Shown: in pieces, positions 44,672 to 55,350 of the stretch
How the letters are laid out: every line of letters begins with the position of its first letter
Position numbering within the stretch: position 1 is the stretch's first letter
From: Desmodus rotundus
Taxonomy: Eukaryota > Chordata > Mammalia > Chiroptera > Phyllostomidae
Length of the DNA: 64,000 nt
Assembly: GCF_022682495.2 (NCBI RefSeq)
Contig: NC_071397.1
Location: forward strand, 8,399,082-8,463,081
Direction: 5' to 3'
Program-made: the position numbers and the translations under genes
Notes under the pieces: generated by a model
What the model saw: only the letters and a program-made list of their open reading frames with translations
What the model was told of the DNA's origin: nothing
The model's database searches: none

Positions 44672-45018
44672 GTGGTGGCAACGGGCTGAATGTTTGCGTC
44701 TTCCCCAAAGTCATATGTTGAAATTCTAACCCCCAATGTGGTGGTGTTAGGAGGGGGCCTCTGGAAGGTGATTAGGTCATGAGAGGGAGCCCCCATAAGT
44801 AGAATTAGTGCCCTTGTAAAAGGGACCCAGAGGCCTCTCTCACCCCCTTCCCACCATGTGGGGTCACAACGGGAAGAGGGTTCTCCCCCAGACCCCACCA
44901 CGCTGCACCCTGACCTCAGACCTGCAGACTCCGGAACTGTGAGAAATGAATTTCTGTTGTTTATAAGCCGCCTGGTGTGTGGTGCTTTGTGATGGCAGCC
45001 TGAGCAGACTTAGACAGT
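44672..45018 (+). mobile_element. MLT1-type (ERVL-MaLR) solo LTR
   Basis: CATATGTTGAAATTCTAACC, CCCAATGTGGTGGTGTTAGG, GATTAGGTCATGAGAGGGAG, GAACTGTGAGAAATGAATTT and TGTTTATAAGCCGCC follow MLT1 closely. Confidence 0.85.
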
Positions 45019-45660
45019 GGTGGGGAACTTTAAAAAAAAAATCCAACCCATCAATGACTATTTATTGGTAAAATACAATAAAATTAAATTTCTAGAAACA
45101 ATGACCAAAACAATCAGACACACAAAGTACAAGCCCAAAATGCTTTTTAGACCTGACAGACATAAAATTACATTTCAACAAAAATTATGCAATCGGAGCA
45201 AACATAACACGGGGGGAAACTGAAACGATAAAAACTGCGCATGTTGCTCATTGGAAGTGTGCCTGTGAGGGGTCGACGCAGCGGCTGCTCAGCTTTGTTC
45301 CTGGGATGCTTTGCTGCTCCTCAGTCATAACTAAACAAAAAATTAGAAAAGTGAAACTCTGCAGATTAAATGCCAATATTTACACTTTGAACAAACACCC
45401 TGTGTATCCACATTTGAAGATTTTAATGGGACAAATGAGCATTCTTTTTGCTTATTAACTTACCCAATCTGAGTAACATTAATGACACCATAACTTTCAG
45501 GGGGAAATGTATGCAGAAATTGTTTTGATGCTTTGTTTCAATAACACTCATAGTAGAAAACTGGTCTCACAAAGTTATGTTGATCGAAATATAAGAAGGA
45601 ATTTTAAAGTAATTTTAACAGGCTCCATGTTTTTATTTTTAACTTTTAACAAAAGGAAGC
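45019..45660. other. Unassigned AT-rich stretch
   Basis: No exon or recognisable repeat. Confidence 0.35.
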
Positions 45661-45676
45661 AAATGATACTGTATTT

Positions 45677-45879
45677 TTTAAAGGTTTTTATTTATTTATT
45701 TTGGTGGGAGAGAGAAGGAGAAAGAGAGGGAGAGAAACATCAATGTGTGATTGCCTCTCACATGTTCCCTACTTGGGACCTGACCCGCAACCCAGGCATG
45801 TACCATGACTGGGAATCGAACCAGTAACCCTTTGGTTCCCAGGTCGGCACTCAATCCACTAAGCCACACCAGCCAGGGT
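45677..45879 (-). mobile_element. Ves SINE with perfect 16-bp target duplication
   Basis: The duplication AAATGATACTGTATTT occurs at 45661-45676 and 45880-45895. The element runs in reverse from a TTTTTATTTATTTATTTT tail to ACACCAGCCAGGGT. Confidence 0.95.
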
Positions 45880-45911
45880 AAATGATACTGTATTTCCAAA
45901 ACACATCTTCA

Positions 45912-46110
45912 GCTCTGGCTGGTGTAGCTAGCTCAGTGGATTGAGTGCCCGGCTGTAAACCAAAGTGTTGCTGGTTCGATTCCCAGTTGGGACACGTGTC
46001 TGGGTTGGGGGCCACATGAGAGGAAGCCATACATTGATGTTTCTCACCCTCTCTTTATCCCTCCCTTCCCCTCCCTAGGAATAAATAAATAAAATCTTTA
46101 AAAAAAATGC
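45912..46110 (+). mobile_element. Ves SINE
   Basis: Head GCTCTGGCTGGTGTAGCTAG, with four extra bases (AGCT repeated) in the A box, B box GGTTCGATTCCC, tail AATAAATAAATAAAATCTTT. CATCTTCA is found on both sides. Confidence 0.92.
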
Positions 46111-46339
46111 ATCTTCAATCCTCCACCAATAGCTAGTTATTTTAAAGGTTATAGTTATATTTAAATTATCTTTGTATGAAAAAAATGGATTCTAAATCTA
46201 TGGATTTCCTATGCATAATCTTCTTTTGACAGAAAAGGGAATTTAAAACATTTTATCAAATTCGTAAGGTTTTTTTCATGAGTACTTTTGCAAATATGCA
46301 ATACGAAGATCATCACCTATTTTGGTAATGATTATTGTT

Positions 46340-46640
46340 AAATTAAGAATGTGAAATACCATATGATCTCACCTTTAGCTGGAACATAATCAACAGAAGA
46401 AAAAAGCAAACAAAATATAACCAGAGACATTGAAGTTAAGAACAATCTAACAATAGCCAGGGGGGAGTGGGGAGGGGACAGTGAGGAGAGGGGATTACAG
46501 GAACTACTATAAAGGACACATGGACAAAATCAAGGGGGAGGTGGAGGTGGGGGAGGGATGGGGGTTTGGCTGGGGTGGGGTGGAGGGATGGGGAGAAAAG
46601 GCATACAAGCGTAATTGAATAACAATAAAAAAAGGTTTTA
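46340..46640 (+). mobile_element. L1 3' untranslated end
   Basis: ATACCATATGATCTCACC, a long G-rich polypurine segment (about 46456-46600), then TAATTGAATAACAATAAAAA is a laurasiatherian L1 3' end. Confidence 0.75.
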
Positions 46641-47039
46641 AAAATGTGTCATAACAATTTACAAAGGCAATCTTGAAAGCCTCTAACATTTGCTTTTGCT
46701 CTCCAGTTTTATTTGCCATTGAAAAACACGTTGCATTCTTTCCTTGCATAGAAATGCTAACATCAAGGCTATAATATAAACAAGTCTAACTGTGCAATTC
46801 ACATCTTTACTAAATTGGTCTCTATCTTGCCAAAGCATTAGGAGTTCTTCCCATAGGTCAAACACTCTCAACAGAACTTTCCCCTCAGTGATCATTGCAA
46901 ACTAGCACGTAGAAACAACTCTTCATGGTGTTTCCATATTACCACATGCTAAAGAGAATGACTTCAAGTTCAATACATTCCTGTCTATGGAATTCATAAC
47001 TTTCCACATCAATTAGCATCCTGTTCATCTCAGCTGATA

Positions 47040-47262
47040 TTTTTCACAGCAAGACTTTCTCTTGTTTAATTAATTAGTTTAGAGAGAGAAAGAGAGGAAG
47101 GGGGGTGGAAAGGGAGAAGCATCAGCTTGTTGTTCCACTTACTTATGCCTACAATGGTCGACTCCTGTGTGTGCCCTGACGAGGGATCGAACCCTCAACC
47201 CTGGTGTATCAGGATGACACTCTAACCAACTGAGCTGCTGTCATAGCAGCTGCAGCCGTCAG
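47040..47262 (-). mobile_element. Older tRNA-derived SINE
   Basis: In reverse: GAGCTGCTGTCATAGCAGC head region, GAGGGATCGAACCCTCAACC as a B box and a GAGAGAAAGAGAGGAAGG tail. It differs from the Ves consensus throughout. Confidence 0.65.
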
Positions 47263-48792
47263 AACATACTCCTACATAAAACTTAAACCCCAAACCACTT
47301 GTTGATAATGGGACCCTTCGTAGTTTTTTACAATCCAGACATAGTTGTGTTTTTGGCAGTGAAGCTAAAAGATACAGAGGAATTCCTACCCATCACCATG
47401 TTCAAATTGCACATGGAGTAGAGGAACAACTGTGTGATCGACATGTGTGCGTGTCTCCAGTTGCCACGAAAAGGTCGCTGCTGGCTTTATTTGTTCTGAG
47501 ACGTGGTCTTCCACGCCAGGAGCCAATTTCCAAATCCACTGAGCTGAAGAGTCAATGGAAAATGATGTTTCAGTTTTCTTCTTTGCCACAGATTAACCCA
47601 ACTGTGAAGCAAACTTCTCTGTTTGCAGCCGGTCGATAGTATTTTGGCAATTGTAGATAGAGTTTTAGCCTCACAACACAAAGTGATGCCTCCCAAGAAG
47701 GCCATGGGACACTAGAGTTTACAGGTGAAATGCTGACTCCTCTCACACTTTTTAATTCATTACTCTTTTGTTCTCCAAAAAGTACTTTTTAACTTGTGTT
47801 TTTATATTTTTATATGTAAATGCCACTTGTTAAATTTTATGATGTCTTTGCTTCATTAGCCAGTGTATCTCAACACACAGCACTGAGTTTTTAGGCTTCA
47901 CCACTATTTATAACTACAAGACCCTCACTATATAAATGTCATGGCCTAAAACAATGCAAGTGTATGATCTCTCTGTTCCATAGACCAGAAGTTCAGCGTG
48001 GGTCTCACCGGACCAAACTCAGCAGGCTGTGTTCCTTTCCGGAGGCTCTTAGAGAGAATTCATTTCTCGTTCATTTAGGTCTCAGGCAGAATTCAGTTCC
48101 TTGTAGCTACAGGACCAAGGTCCTGTCCTCCTGCCGACCTTCCCCAGCCCCTGGAGTCTCCCATGTTCCTTGGCTCTGGCCCCCTTTCTGGTCTTCAGAT
48201 CCAGAGGTCCCTTCCCTTTGCTCTCTGCTGACTGGAGCTGGGCCCTCTGCTTCCCCACACTAATGATTAGATTGGCCACACACCTGATCTCTCCATCTCT
48301 CGGTCTTTAACCTTCGTCACATCTGAAAAGTTCCTTTTGCCATGCAAAGTGACATGTGCACAGGTCCCTGGGGTTAGGCTGTGGACACTTGGGGTCAGGG
48401 TCACTATTTTCCCTATCACAATGAGGGGATACGTTTTCATGTAAAATCAGTGCAAATCTTTGAAAAAAATTCAGAAGGAAAAATTTCTTTGGAATCAATT
48501 CCATTATCATCATTTGGCTAATTATTACTGCTACATTCGGAAAAGATTAATCTTTTCTAGACAAAAAGTTCAGTGACTTTTCTTTCGCTATCCTTTGCTA
48601 CCTGTGAATTGGTACTTGGATTAACTAATCACTACTCTAAATTAGATAATCATGTTACACTCTAAATTTTATTTTAAAAAAGAACAGGTTGGATTTAAAA
48701 ATTTAACGCTTGTAAAAGTAACAAACTAAAAAAATAATTTTTCAGGTGTTTCTACGCATTTGAGTTGTAGTTAACTAACCTTAAAGTAGTAT
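47263..48792. other. No gene; possible old LTR-like text
   Basis: The segment near 47965-48200 (CAGAAGTTCAGCGTGGGTCT, GGAGGCTCTTAGAGAGAATT) resembles a common old repeat that I cannot name. Confidence 0.35.
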
Positions 48793-49503
48793 TGTAACGG
48801 GGTACAGCCAAGAGGGGGCGCCCAAATAGGGATTTGTAATGGGGTCCAGAAGAGCTTGGAGATAACGGGCTCCACACCATAGGGCCACACCTGCCCAGAA
48901 TGCTGGCAGCTGTGGCCAGTTGTGGGAGGAGCCAGAAATGGGGCTGCAGAGGAAGACTGGCGCTGGGATTTAAACCCGGGCATGGGAGCTGTTTGGCATC
49001 TCTTTTTGAGACCACACACCTTTTGGGGAGCTGCACAGCTTTGGCAGAGAGTTAGGACCATACTGCTTTGGGGTGCTCCCTTTTGCCACGCGGCTTAGGC
49101 AGCAGGAGAGACATTGCCTGGAAGACAAGGCATGAAAGGACTCTTGCTGGTGGGCTATGAGAAGGTGCCACATGGCTTTGGATTAACTAGAGATTGTGGT
49201 GGCGACACAGCGGATGGTGCTGGGAGCCTGAACCACGGACTTCTACTTCTCTTCCTGAGGTAGGGTACCCCAGACTGGGCAGAGGGAGAGGGAAGGACTG
49301 TGTGCATTTGTGGGTATTCTAGAGAATTTTAGTCTGTATTATTTCAAGTAAATAACAATTCCTTTCCTTTTCACCAATCTCTGGCACTGAGAGACATCCT
49401 TTCTCTGGCGGCAGGCAAAGCGAACCTACTACAGGGGAGGAACCCCCAGAGAAAAAGGGGGTCTTTTATATTGTGCAGCCCCTCCCCTGTCTGTTCTGTA
49501 ACA
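48793..49503 (+). repeat. 5' LTR of the ERV
   Basis: It begins TGTAACGGGGTACAG and ends TCTGTAACA. A TTTAAA promoter-like motif lies near 48968 and the AAGTAAATAACAATTCC block near 49347 may hold the polyadenylation region. Confidence 0.9.
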
Positions 49504-49506
49504 GTT

Positions 49507-49524
49507 TGGTGACCCAGATGGGAC
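49507..49524 (+). other. ERV primer-binding site
   Basis: TGGTGACCCAGATGGGAC lies three bases past the 5' LTR. Against remembered tRNA ends it matches tRNA-Arg and tRNA-Trp about equally (four mismatches each), so the primer cannot be assigned. Confidence 0.7.
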
Positions 49525-52444
49525 CCTAATTGCCCGTGGCAGACTGACCCCTTCAGGTATGGGAGAGACTGCAGAACTCTCCCAGTCTCTGAGAATTTCT
49601 CCACTCCTCCTGAGGGTGTCGGCCACCTGATCACGCCTGAAAAGGTGAAAAGGAAATGGATCTGGAAATGGAGCAGAGAAGTGAAATGTTTTGGTTGAAA
49701 ACTTGTTTCTGAACACGGCTTTGGAATAATGGAGTTGTGGATGATGGGTTGGCTGGTATGCTGTTTCCAGGTTTCCCGGTCTGCTCACTTACGGGTTTGG
49801 CGAGCCCAGGTGGCACTAAGGGAACCTGTACTCAGGTTTGGGGAGGAAGCGAACCCCTAGGCTTTGTAAGCCGAGCCTGCCTGTTTGTTGGGGATTGGAC
49901 AGCAAGCCATGTGGGTGCGCCACCATTTTGGGGTAAAATGGAGGATAAGCCACCTGAGTGCCCCACCATGGAGGACGGGTCATGCATGGGCATCACCGTC
50001 TGGGACGACCAAGCGTGCATGGGCGCTGCCGTCTTGGATGATGGGTCATGTGAGAGTTCCGCCACCTTGGAACTGGGCGAGGTGGTAGGCTAAGGGTTGT
50101 CTTCAGATTATAGGCTGTGTGTTGCTGCTGTGGGGACACTGCACCAGTCAGGTTCTCTGTGCAGCTGGTTCTGTAGGGAGGGCTCTGGTTCTGAAGGTCG
50201 TGAACTGGGGTCCAGGGGCGACCGTCTGATTTACAGGGTGTTTGCAGGGTCTAAGCTTCAGAAAGCTGCAGGATGTCCGTGCGAATCTGGGACTTTCAGT
50301 GGAAGGTGCCTGTAGTGCTGGGGACACTTGGCTGCCAGAGACTGAGTTTAAGTGCTGAGTTTAAGTATTGTCCTTCCCAGTGTGGGAAAGGAGCCGGGAT
50401 TAAAAGAAAATTGTGGTTAAATCTGGGTGGGTAAAACTATGTAGAAAGGTTGTGAAAGTTTTGAACCTGGAGGAAAGGAAACCTCAACTACTTGTTTTCT
50501 GGTTTTCAATTTGGTTCTGTTTCCGATCGTGTCTCTGTATCTAAAGACCTAGGAAAGGTCACCTGTAACCAGTTGGGGAGAATGCCTTTGCCCAGGAAGG
50601 GTCATCTGGGGCTGATGAGTGTTTCAGCCTGAGGCAAAGCAGCACATCCCAGCCAAGAGACCGGGTCTGAACAGGCGTGTCTGCAGAGGAGCCAGTGGAC
50701 GCTCTGGTGCAAGAGAACGCCTCTGTGTACTGTTCTATTTTGCTCTGTATCTGCTCAGAAAAATAAATTAAAGATTCCAGAGAAGGTTAAAACTTCACAC
50801 TGTGTAAGAAAGTGAACAAGAAAAAGTGTAAGGTATGCAAATGAAGAAAGTATATAAAAAGGTATCAGAAGGAAAAAGGCTTTCCTTCACACTTTGTATT
50901 TTTCTCCCTACCCGATCCCTCCAGAATTTGGCATTCTGAAAGATGACAGAAGGTTTCTTTGCATAAAACCAATAGAACCAGTCATTAATGGTGGTTTGTG
51001 AACTGAGATTTTGACTGGGATGTCACGCCTGAAGGAGGCATGTCTGGGGTCTAGTCGTCACCAGAAAGCCCTGAGGGACTGGGACTGGGATTGACTTGCG
51101 AAGCCAGCGAAAGCCCAGGAGAAAAAGCCTGGTACTTTGGTTGGGTGTGCGGTTTGTGGCAGTCTTTCCAGGGAAGGAACAAAGGTTGCTTTCCTAAAAA
51201 ATGGCTGAAAAGGAACCTGTGGGCACAACGGAAGCCTCAAGAATTTAGGTGAAACAACTGGTACGGGTGAAGCCAGGTGGCAGTTGTGGGGCTCAGCTTC
51301 TGTGCCCCGAGGGGAGGACTAAGAAGTCCATCTAAAGGCTCCCTGTGTGAGTGCCAGCAGAGCAGACTTAAAGATCACGTATGGTCCCTGGCTGCTCTTG
51401 GCGTGTTTGTGCAAACAAACAGGCAAAATTAAAAGCTGGACTCAAAGTAGTCCGTTTAATAACAATGAGGGTAATCTTAGGGCAAAAAGTTGTGGTCTAA
51501 GGCAAATCACAATACTCAGTATTGTACATCAGACTGGTGCAGCTAACTGTCTTGAATGTTTGTTTTTCATTTAAAAGTTAAAGCTGGGTTTTTAATATCA
51601 CCAAAAATGTTCAATGTACAGGCACGAAGGACCTGTCAAATTGCCACTGTGAGATGTCATTGCAGCAAGGGCCTTGCAATGGATGTCTTCCCAAAAGACA
51701 CTCTCGCAGGCACAGAGACTGGCTTGGGGATTTTTGTGTAAATTAACGTGTGTTCTTCCTTCTGTTTTCGTAGGGCATGTACCTAAGACCTCATTACCTG
51801 AGTGTTTGGTTGCAATATAGGCTTCACTTAACGGGCCCGCCTTCATCATTGCCCCCTGAGACTCAACGGTTTGACTGAACTAAGTGGTTGGGTTGGGGTG
51901 GTCTGTGGGCTTCACTTTAGAACTGATTTTCCCTCTTCTGGCCTAAAGGCTGGGACAGAAAGGGCCCAGAGATCTGAAGGGAGGGAAATCCTGATATATT
52001 CCCCTCAGCCGAGCGAAGTGTAGTGGGCCACAAGGGTTTTGGATGGGTGTAGCATGCTTGTACACCTTCCTCCAGATAAGCCATTCTTTACCTAAGTCCC
52101 TGCCTTCGTCATTTAGGGGTTATGATTTAATTGTGCTTCCAACTCTCTTTCCAAATCTGTCACCTCCAGAATACGACTAAGATGCCAAGTGTCCAATAAT
52201 GCCAGCCTTTGGACACCAAGCCTGCAACTTCCTGGTGGCAGTTAACTGACCTAAATTCTGTAAGGTCCTTCCCCTTACAGGAAGGACTCCCTCCGTGCTG
52301 CACCCCCCTTTCAGGGCACCCCTGACCCAAGGGTAGGTAGGACGACGTCCCATGTCCAGCCAAAAGTAGTTACAAGAAGATGAGACCTTTGTCCATTGTC
52401 CTTTATATGATTATAAAGGGGTTGTATATCTGAAAGGAGGGATT

Positions 52445-53152
52445 TGTAACAGGGTGCAGCCAAGAGGGGGGACCCAAATAGGGATTTGTAATAGGGTCCA
52501 GAAGAGCTTGGAGATAATTGGCTCCACACCACAGGGCCACACCTGCCCAGAATGCTGGCAGCTGTGGCCAATTGTGGGAGGAGCCAGAAATGGGGCTGCA
52601 GAGGAAGACTGGTGCTGGGATTTAAACCTGGGCATGGCAGCCATTTGGCGTCTGTTTTTGAGACCACACACCTTTCAGGGGGCCACATGGCTTTGGCAGA
52701 GAGTCAGGACCATGCTGCTTTGGGGTGCTCCCTTTTGCCACGCGGCTTAGGCAGCAGGAGAGACTTTGCCGGGAAGAAAAGGGGTGAAAGGACTCTTGCT
52801 GGTGGGCCATGAGAAGGTGCCACATGGCTTTGGATTAACTGGAGATTGTGGCGGCGACACAGCTGATGGTGCCGGGTGCCTGAATCATGGACTTCTACTT
52901 TCCTGAGGTAGGGTACCCCAGACCGGGCAGAGGGAGAGGGAAGGACGGTGTGTGTTTGTGGGTATTCTAAAGGATTTTAGTCTATATTATTTCAAGTAAA
53001 TAATAATTCCTTTCCTTTTTATCACTCTGGCATTGAGAGACATCTTTCCTCTGGCGGCGGGCAAAGCAAATCTGTACAGGGGAGGAACCCCTGGAGAAAA
53101 AGGGGGGGTCTTTTATCTCATTCAGTCCCCTCCCCCAGTCTGTTCTGTAACA
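52445..53152 (+). repeat. 3' LTR of the ERV
   Basis: It begins TGTAACAGGGTGCAG, ends TCTGTAACA and aligns along its whole length to the 5' LTR. Confidence 0.9.
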
Positions 53153-53156
53153 GTAT

Positions 53157-53920
53157 CACATGCTGGAAGATAGTCCTACTGTGTGTTGGTAGTACAAAGC
53201 TTGCTCTGTATGCAGCTCTCCATGACATTGGACAACACCCAGCTGGTCTACACCCTGTTCACCCGACAAAACAAGTTTACCAACCACATACTTGGACCTT
53301 GAGGCGATGACAAATTTGGTATTTACTTTGCTGCAGGCAGGTTACAACTTGTGGACCAGCACCAGCCCATAGATCATAAGGTCAGTAACTCAGGACTAGA
53401 ATTCTCCCTATGTCTTCCAAGGCTGGGCACATGCGTGGTCCTGGTCCTCATTCTGGGAAGCCTCACAGAGGGTGCCCTTGTGGGACAGGATCGTGGCTGT
53501 ATGTCCATTGGCCTGAGGCTCTCTCCAGAAGAGATCTTCCAGGACAGTCCTTGGCTCTCCGCTACCCTCTCCTCCAGGCATCTCCCAGCCCTTGCCCTTC
53601 TCTCTCCCCCAGCCTTAGGAGACAGGGCTCCCCTCAAGGGCCCTGGCTAGGGGTGCAGACTTAGCTGAGGACACTGAGAGCCCCTACTTTCTGTCACAGC
53701 TTTGGGGCTGACACCACTTCTTTCCCTCCTCGGCCTGTCACCTGCCCACAGAAGCCATCATCTTCTTGTTACCCTTAAAAGCCCTCATCACTTTTCCAGA
53801 GACAACCTCCCCAGCCTCCACAAAGGGCTCTGAGCACAGGTTGGTCTGGGGTTTTACTTGGAAGGCAGAGCTGTAGGAGTGCTGAGCAGGCAGCTTACAA
53901 AGTCTGAGGGTCAAGAGGGG
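53157..53920. other. Unassigned
   Basis: A frame at 53224-53300 reads MTLDNTQLVYTLFTRQNKF before a stop. It looks protein-like but I cannot place it; no other support. Confidence 0.3.
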
Positions 53921-53926
53921 CCCATA

Positions 53927-54104
53927 GAGCCTGCAAACCAAAGGGTCGCTGGTTTGATTCCCAGTCAGGGCACATGCCTGGGTTGAGGGCCAGGTCCCCA
54001 GTAGGGGGTGCACGAGAGGCAACCACACATCAATGTTTCTCTTCCTCTCTTTCTCCTTCCCTTCCCCTCTCTAAAAATAAATAAATAAAATCTTTAAAAA
54101 AAAA
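53927..54104 (+). mobile_element. Ves SINE, 5'-truncated
   Basis: It starts at GCCTGCAAACCAAAGGGTCG, lacking the head and A box, and is then complete to AAAATCTTTAAAAAAAAA. The HAL1 tail follows without a gap. Confidence 0.88.
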
Positions 54105-54670
54105 GTATTCAAAGTCATGAAAGGCAAGGACCTACATCCAAAATTACTCTACCCAGCAAAGCTTTCATTTAGAATGGAAGGGCAGATAAAGTGCTTCCCA
54201 GATAAGGTCAAGTTAAAGGAGTTCATTGTCACCAAGCCCTTATTATATGAAATGTTAAAGGGATTTATTAAGAAAAAGAAGATAAAGATATGAACAGTAA
54301 AATGACCACAAACACAACTATCAACAACTGAACCTAAAAACAAAAACAAACTAAACTAAGCAAACAATTAGAACAGGAACAGAATCACAGAAATGGAGAT
54401 CACTTGGAGGGTTATCAGCAAGGAGGGGAAGGGTGGAGAATGGGGGAAAAGGTACAGGGAATAAGAAGCATTAGTGGTAGGTACAAAATAGACAGGGGAA
54501 GTTAAGAATAGCACAGGAAATGGAGAAGCCAAAGAACTTATATGTATGACCCATGGACATGAACTAAGGGGGAGGGATGTTGGTGGGAGGTGGGGTGCAG
54601 GGTAGAGGGGTAAAAAGGGGAGAAAAAATGGGACTATTGTAATAGCATAATCAATAAAATATATATTTTT
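54105..54670 (+). mobile_element. HAL1 3' end, 5'-truncated
   Basis: It begins inside the ORF1 C-terminal region (TTCAAAGTCATGAAAGGCAA), passes the [10 protein letters not shown] code and the short 3' untranslated region, and ends AATCAATAAAATATAT. No ORF2. Confidence 0.88.
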
Positions 54671-54689
54671 TAAACTTATTAACTAAAAG

Positions 54690-55196
54690 CCTTCCTTGGT
54701 GGGTAGTCATCTCCTAGGTGGCATTTTTCCCTAACAAAGGTCAACCTTTACCTTAACTGAGTCTGTGTGTTGTCTTTTTACATCTGTGATAACAGATCCT
54801 TGGAATGTCAGGGTAACTTCCCTTTCTCCCAAACCCCTTGGGCACAATCAGAGACCACAAATCCCTTCATTGTTATTGTTATTATGTAAATTGTTGAATG
54901 CTAACTATCACTTACCCACCTATTTAAAAGAAGTATGCATCATTTTACCTTTTATCCTATCCCAGAGGTTCCCTGACCCGCCCACCCTCCCGCTTTGCTC
55001 TCTCCCGCCTCCCCAGTGGATCACCAGTGGATTTCACGTAACCCCCTTGCGTCTCCTTTGATTCTAACGTATAAAAGAAGCTGAACTGCCATTCGCTAGA
55101 GCATTTCTCAATCTGTATAGATGTTAATTGCCAGCAATGGGCTCAAATAAACTCACCAAAAATTCTCTACAGGTTTGAATGTTTTTCATCTTGACA
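54690..55196 (+). mobile_element. Probable retroviral LTR
   Basis: A TATA box (CGTATAAAAGAAGCTGAA, near 55069) is followed by CTCAAATAAACTCACC (near 55143), the usual LTR order of promoter and polyadenylation signal, ending near CATCTTGACA. No internal region is attached. Confidence 0.45.
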
Positions 55197-55350
55197 GATT
55201 TTAGAGAGAGAAGAAGATGGTGGCGGGGGAGAGAGAGAGAGAGAGAAATCGATTGGTTGCCTCCTGTGCTCTCCTTGACTGGGAATCAAACCCGCAACGT
55301 TTTGGAATACTGGACGATGCTCCAACCAACTAAAGCACCCTGCCGGGACA
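55197..55350 (-). mobile_element. Older tRNA-derived SINE
   Basis: In reverse: GTCCCGGCAGGGTGCTTTAG head, GGTTTGATTCCCAGTC-like B box and a GA-rich tail. Confidence 0.65.

Larger units (their letters stand above)
48793..53152 (+). mobile_element. Endogenous retrovirus, class I-like, short internal region
   Basis: Two direct LTRs of about 710 bp bound an interior of about 2.94 kb. GTAT (48789-48792 and 53153-53156) is a 4-bp target duplication. A primer-binding site starts TGGTGACCCAGATGGG at 49507, and a purine tract GAAAGGAGGGA precedes the 3' LTR. The interior (49504-52444) has only short frames. I see no gag, protease, reverse transcriptase, integrase or envelope motif, so it is either a deleted or a non-autonomous provirus. 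The LTRs differ at roughly 8 of the first 106 aligned positions, so it is not recent. Confidence 0.88.

Noticed and set aside
49737..50093. 118-codon frame in the ERV interior
   Set aside because: It contains short repeated phrases but no gag, pol or env motif. It is probably leader sequence.
53224..53300. Short protein-like stretch MTLDNTQLVYTLFTRQNKF
   Set aside because: It is too short, ends at a stop, and I could not place it in any family.
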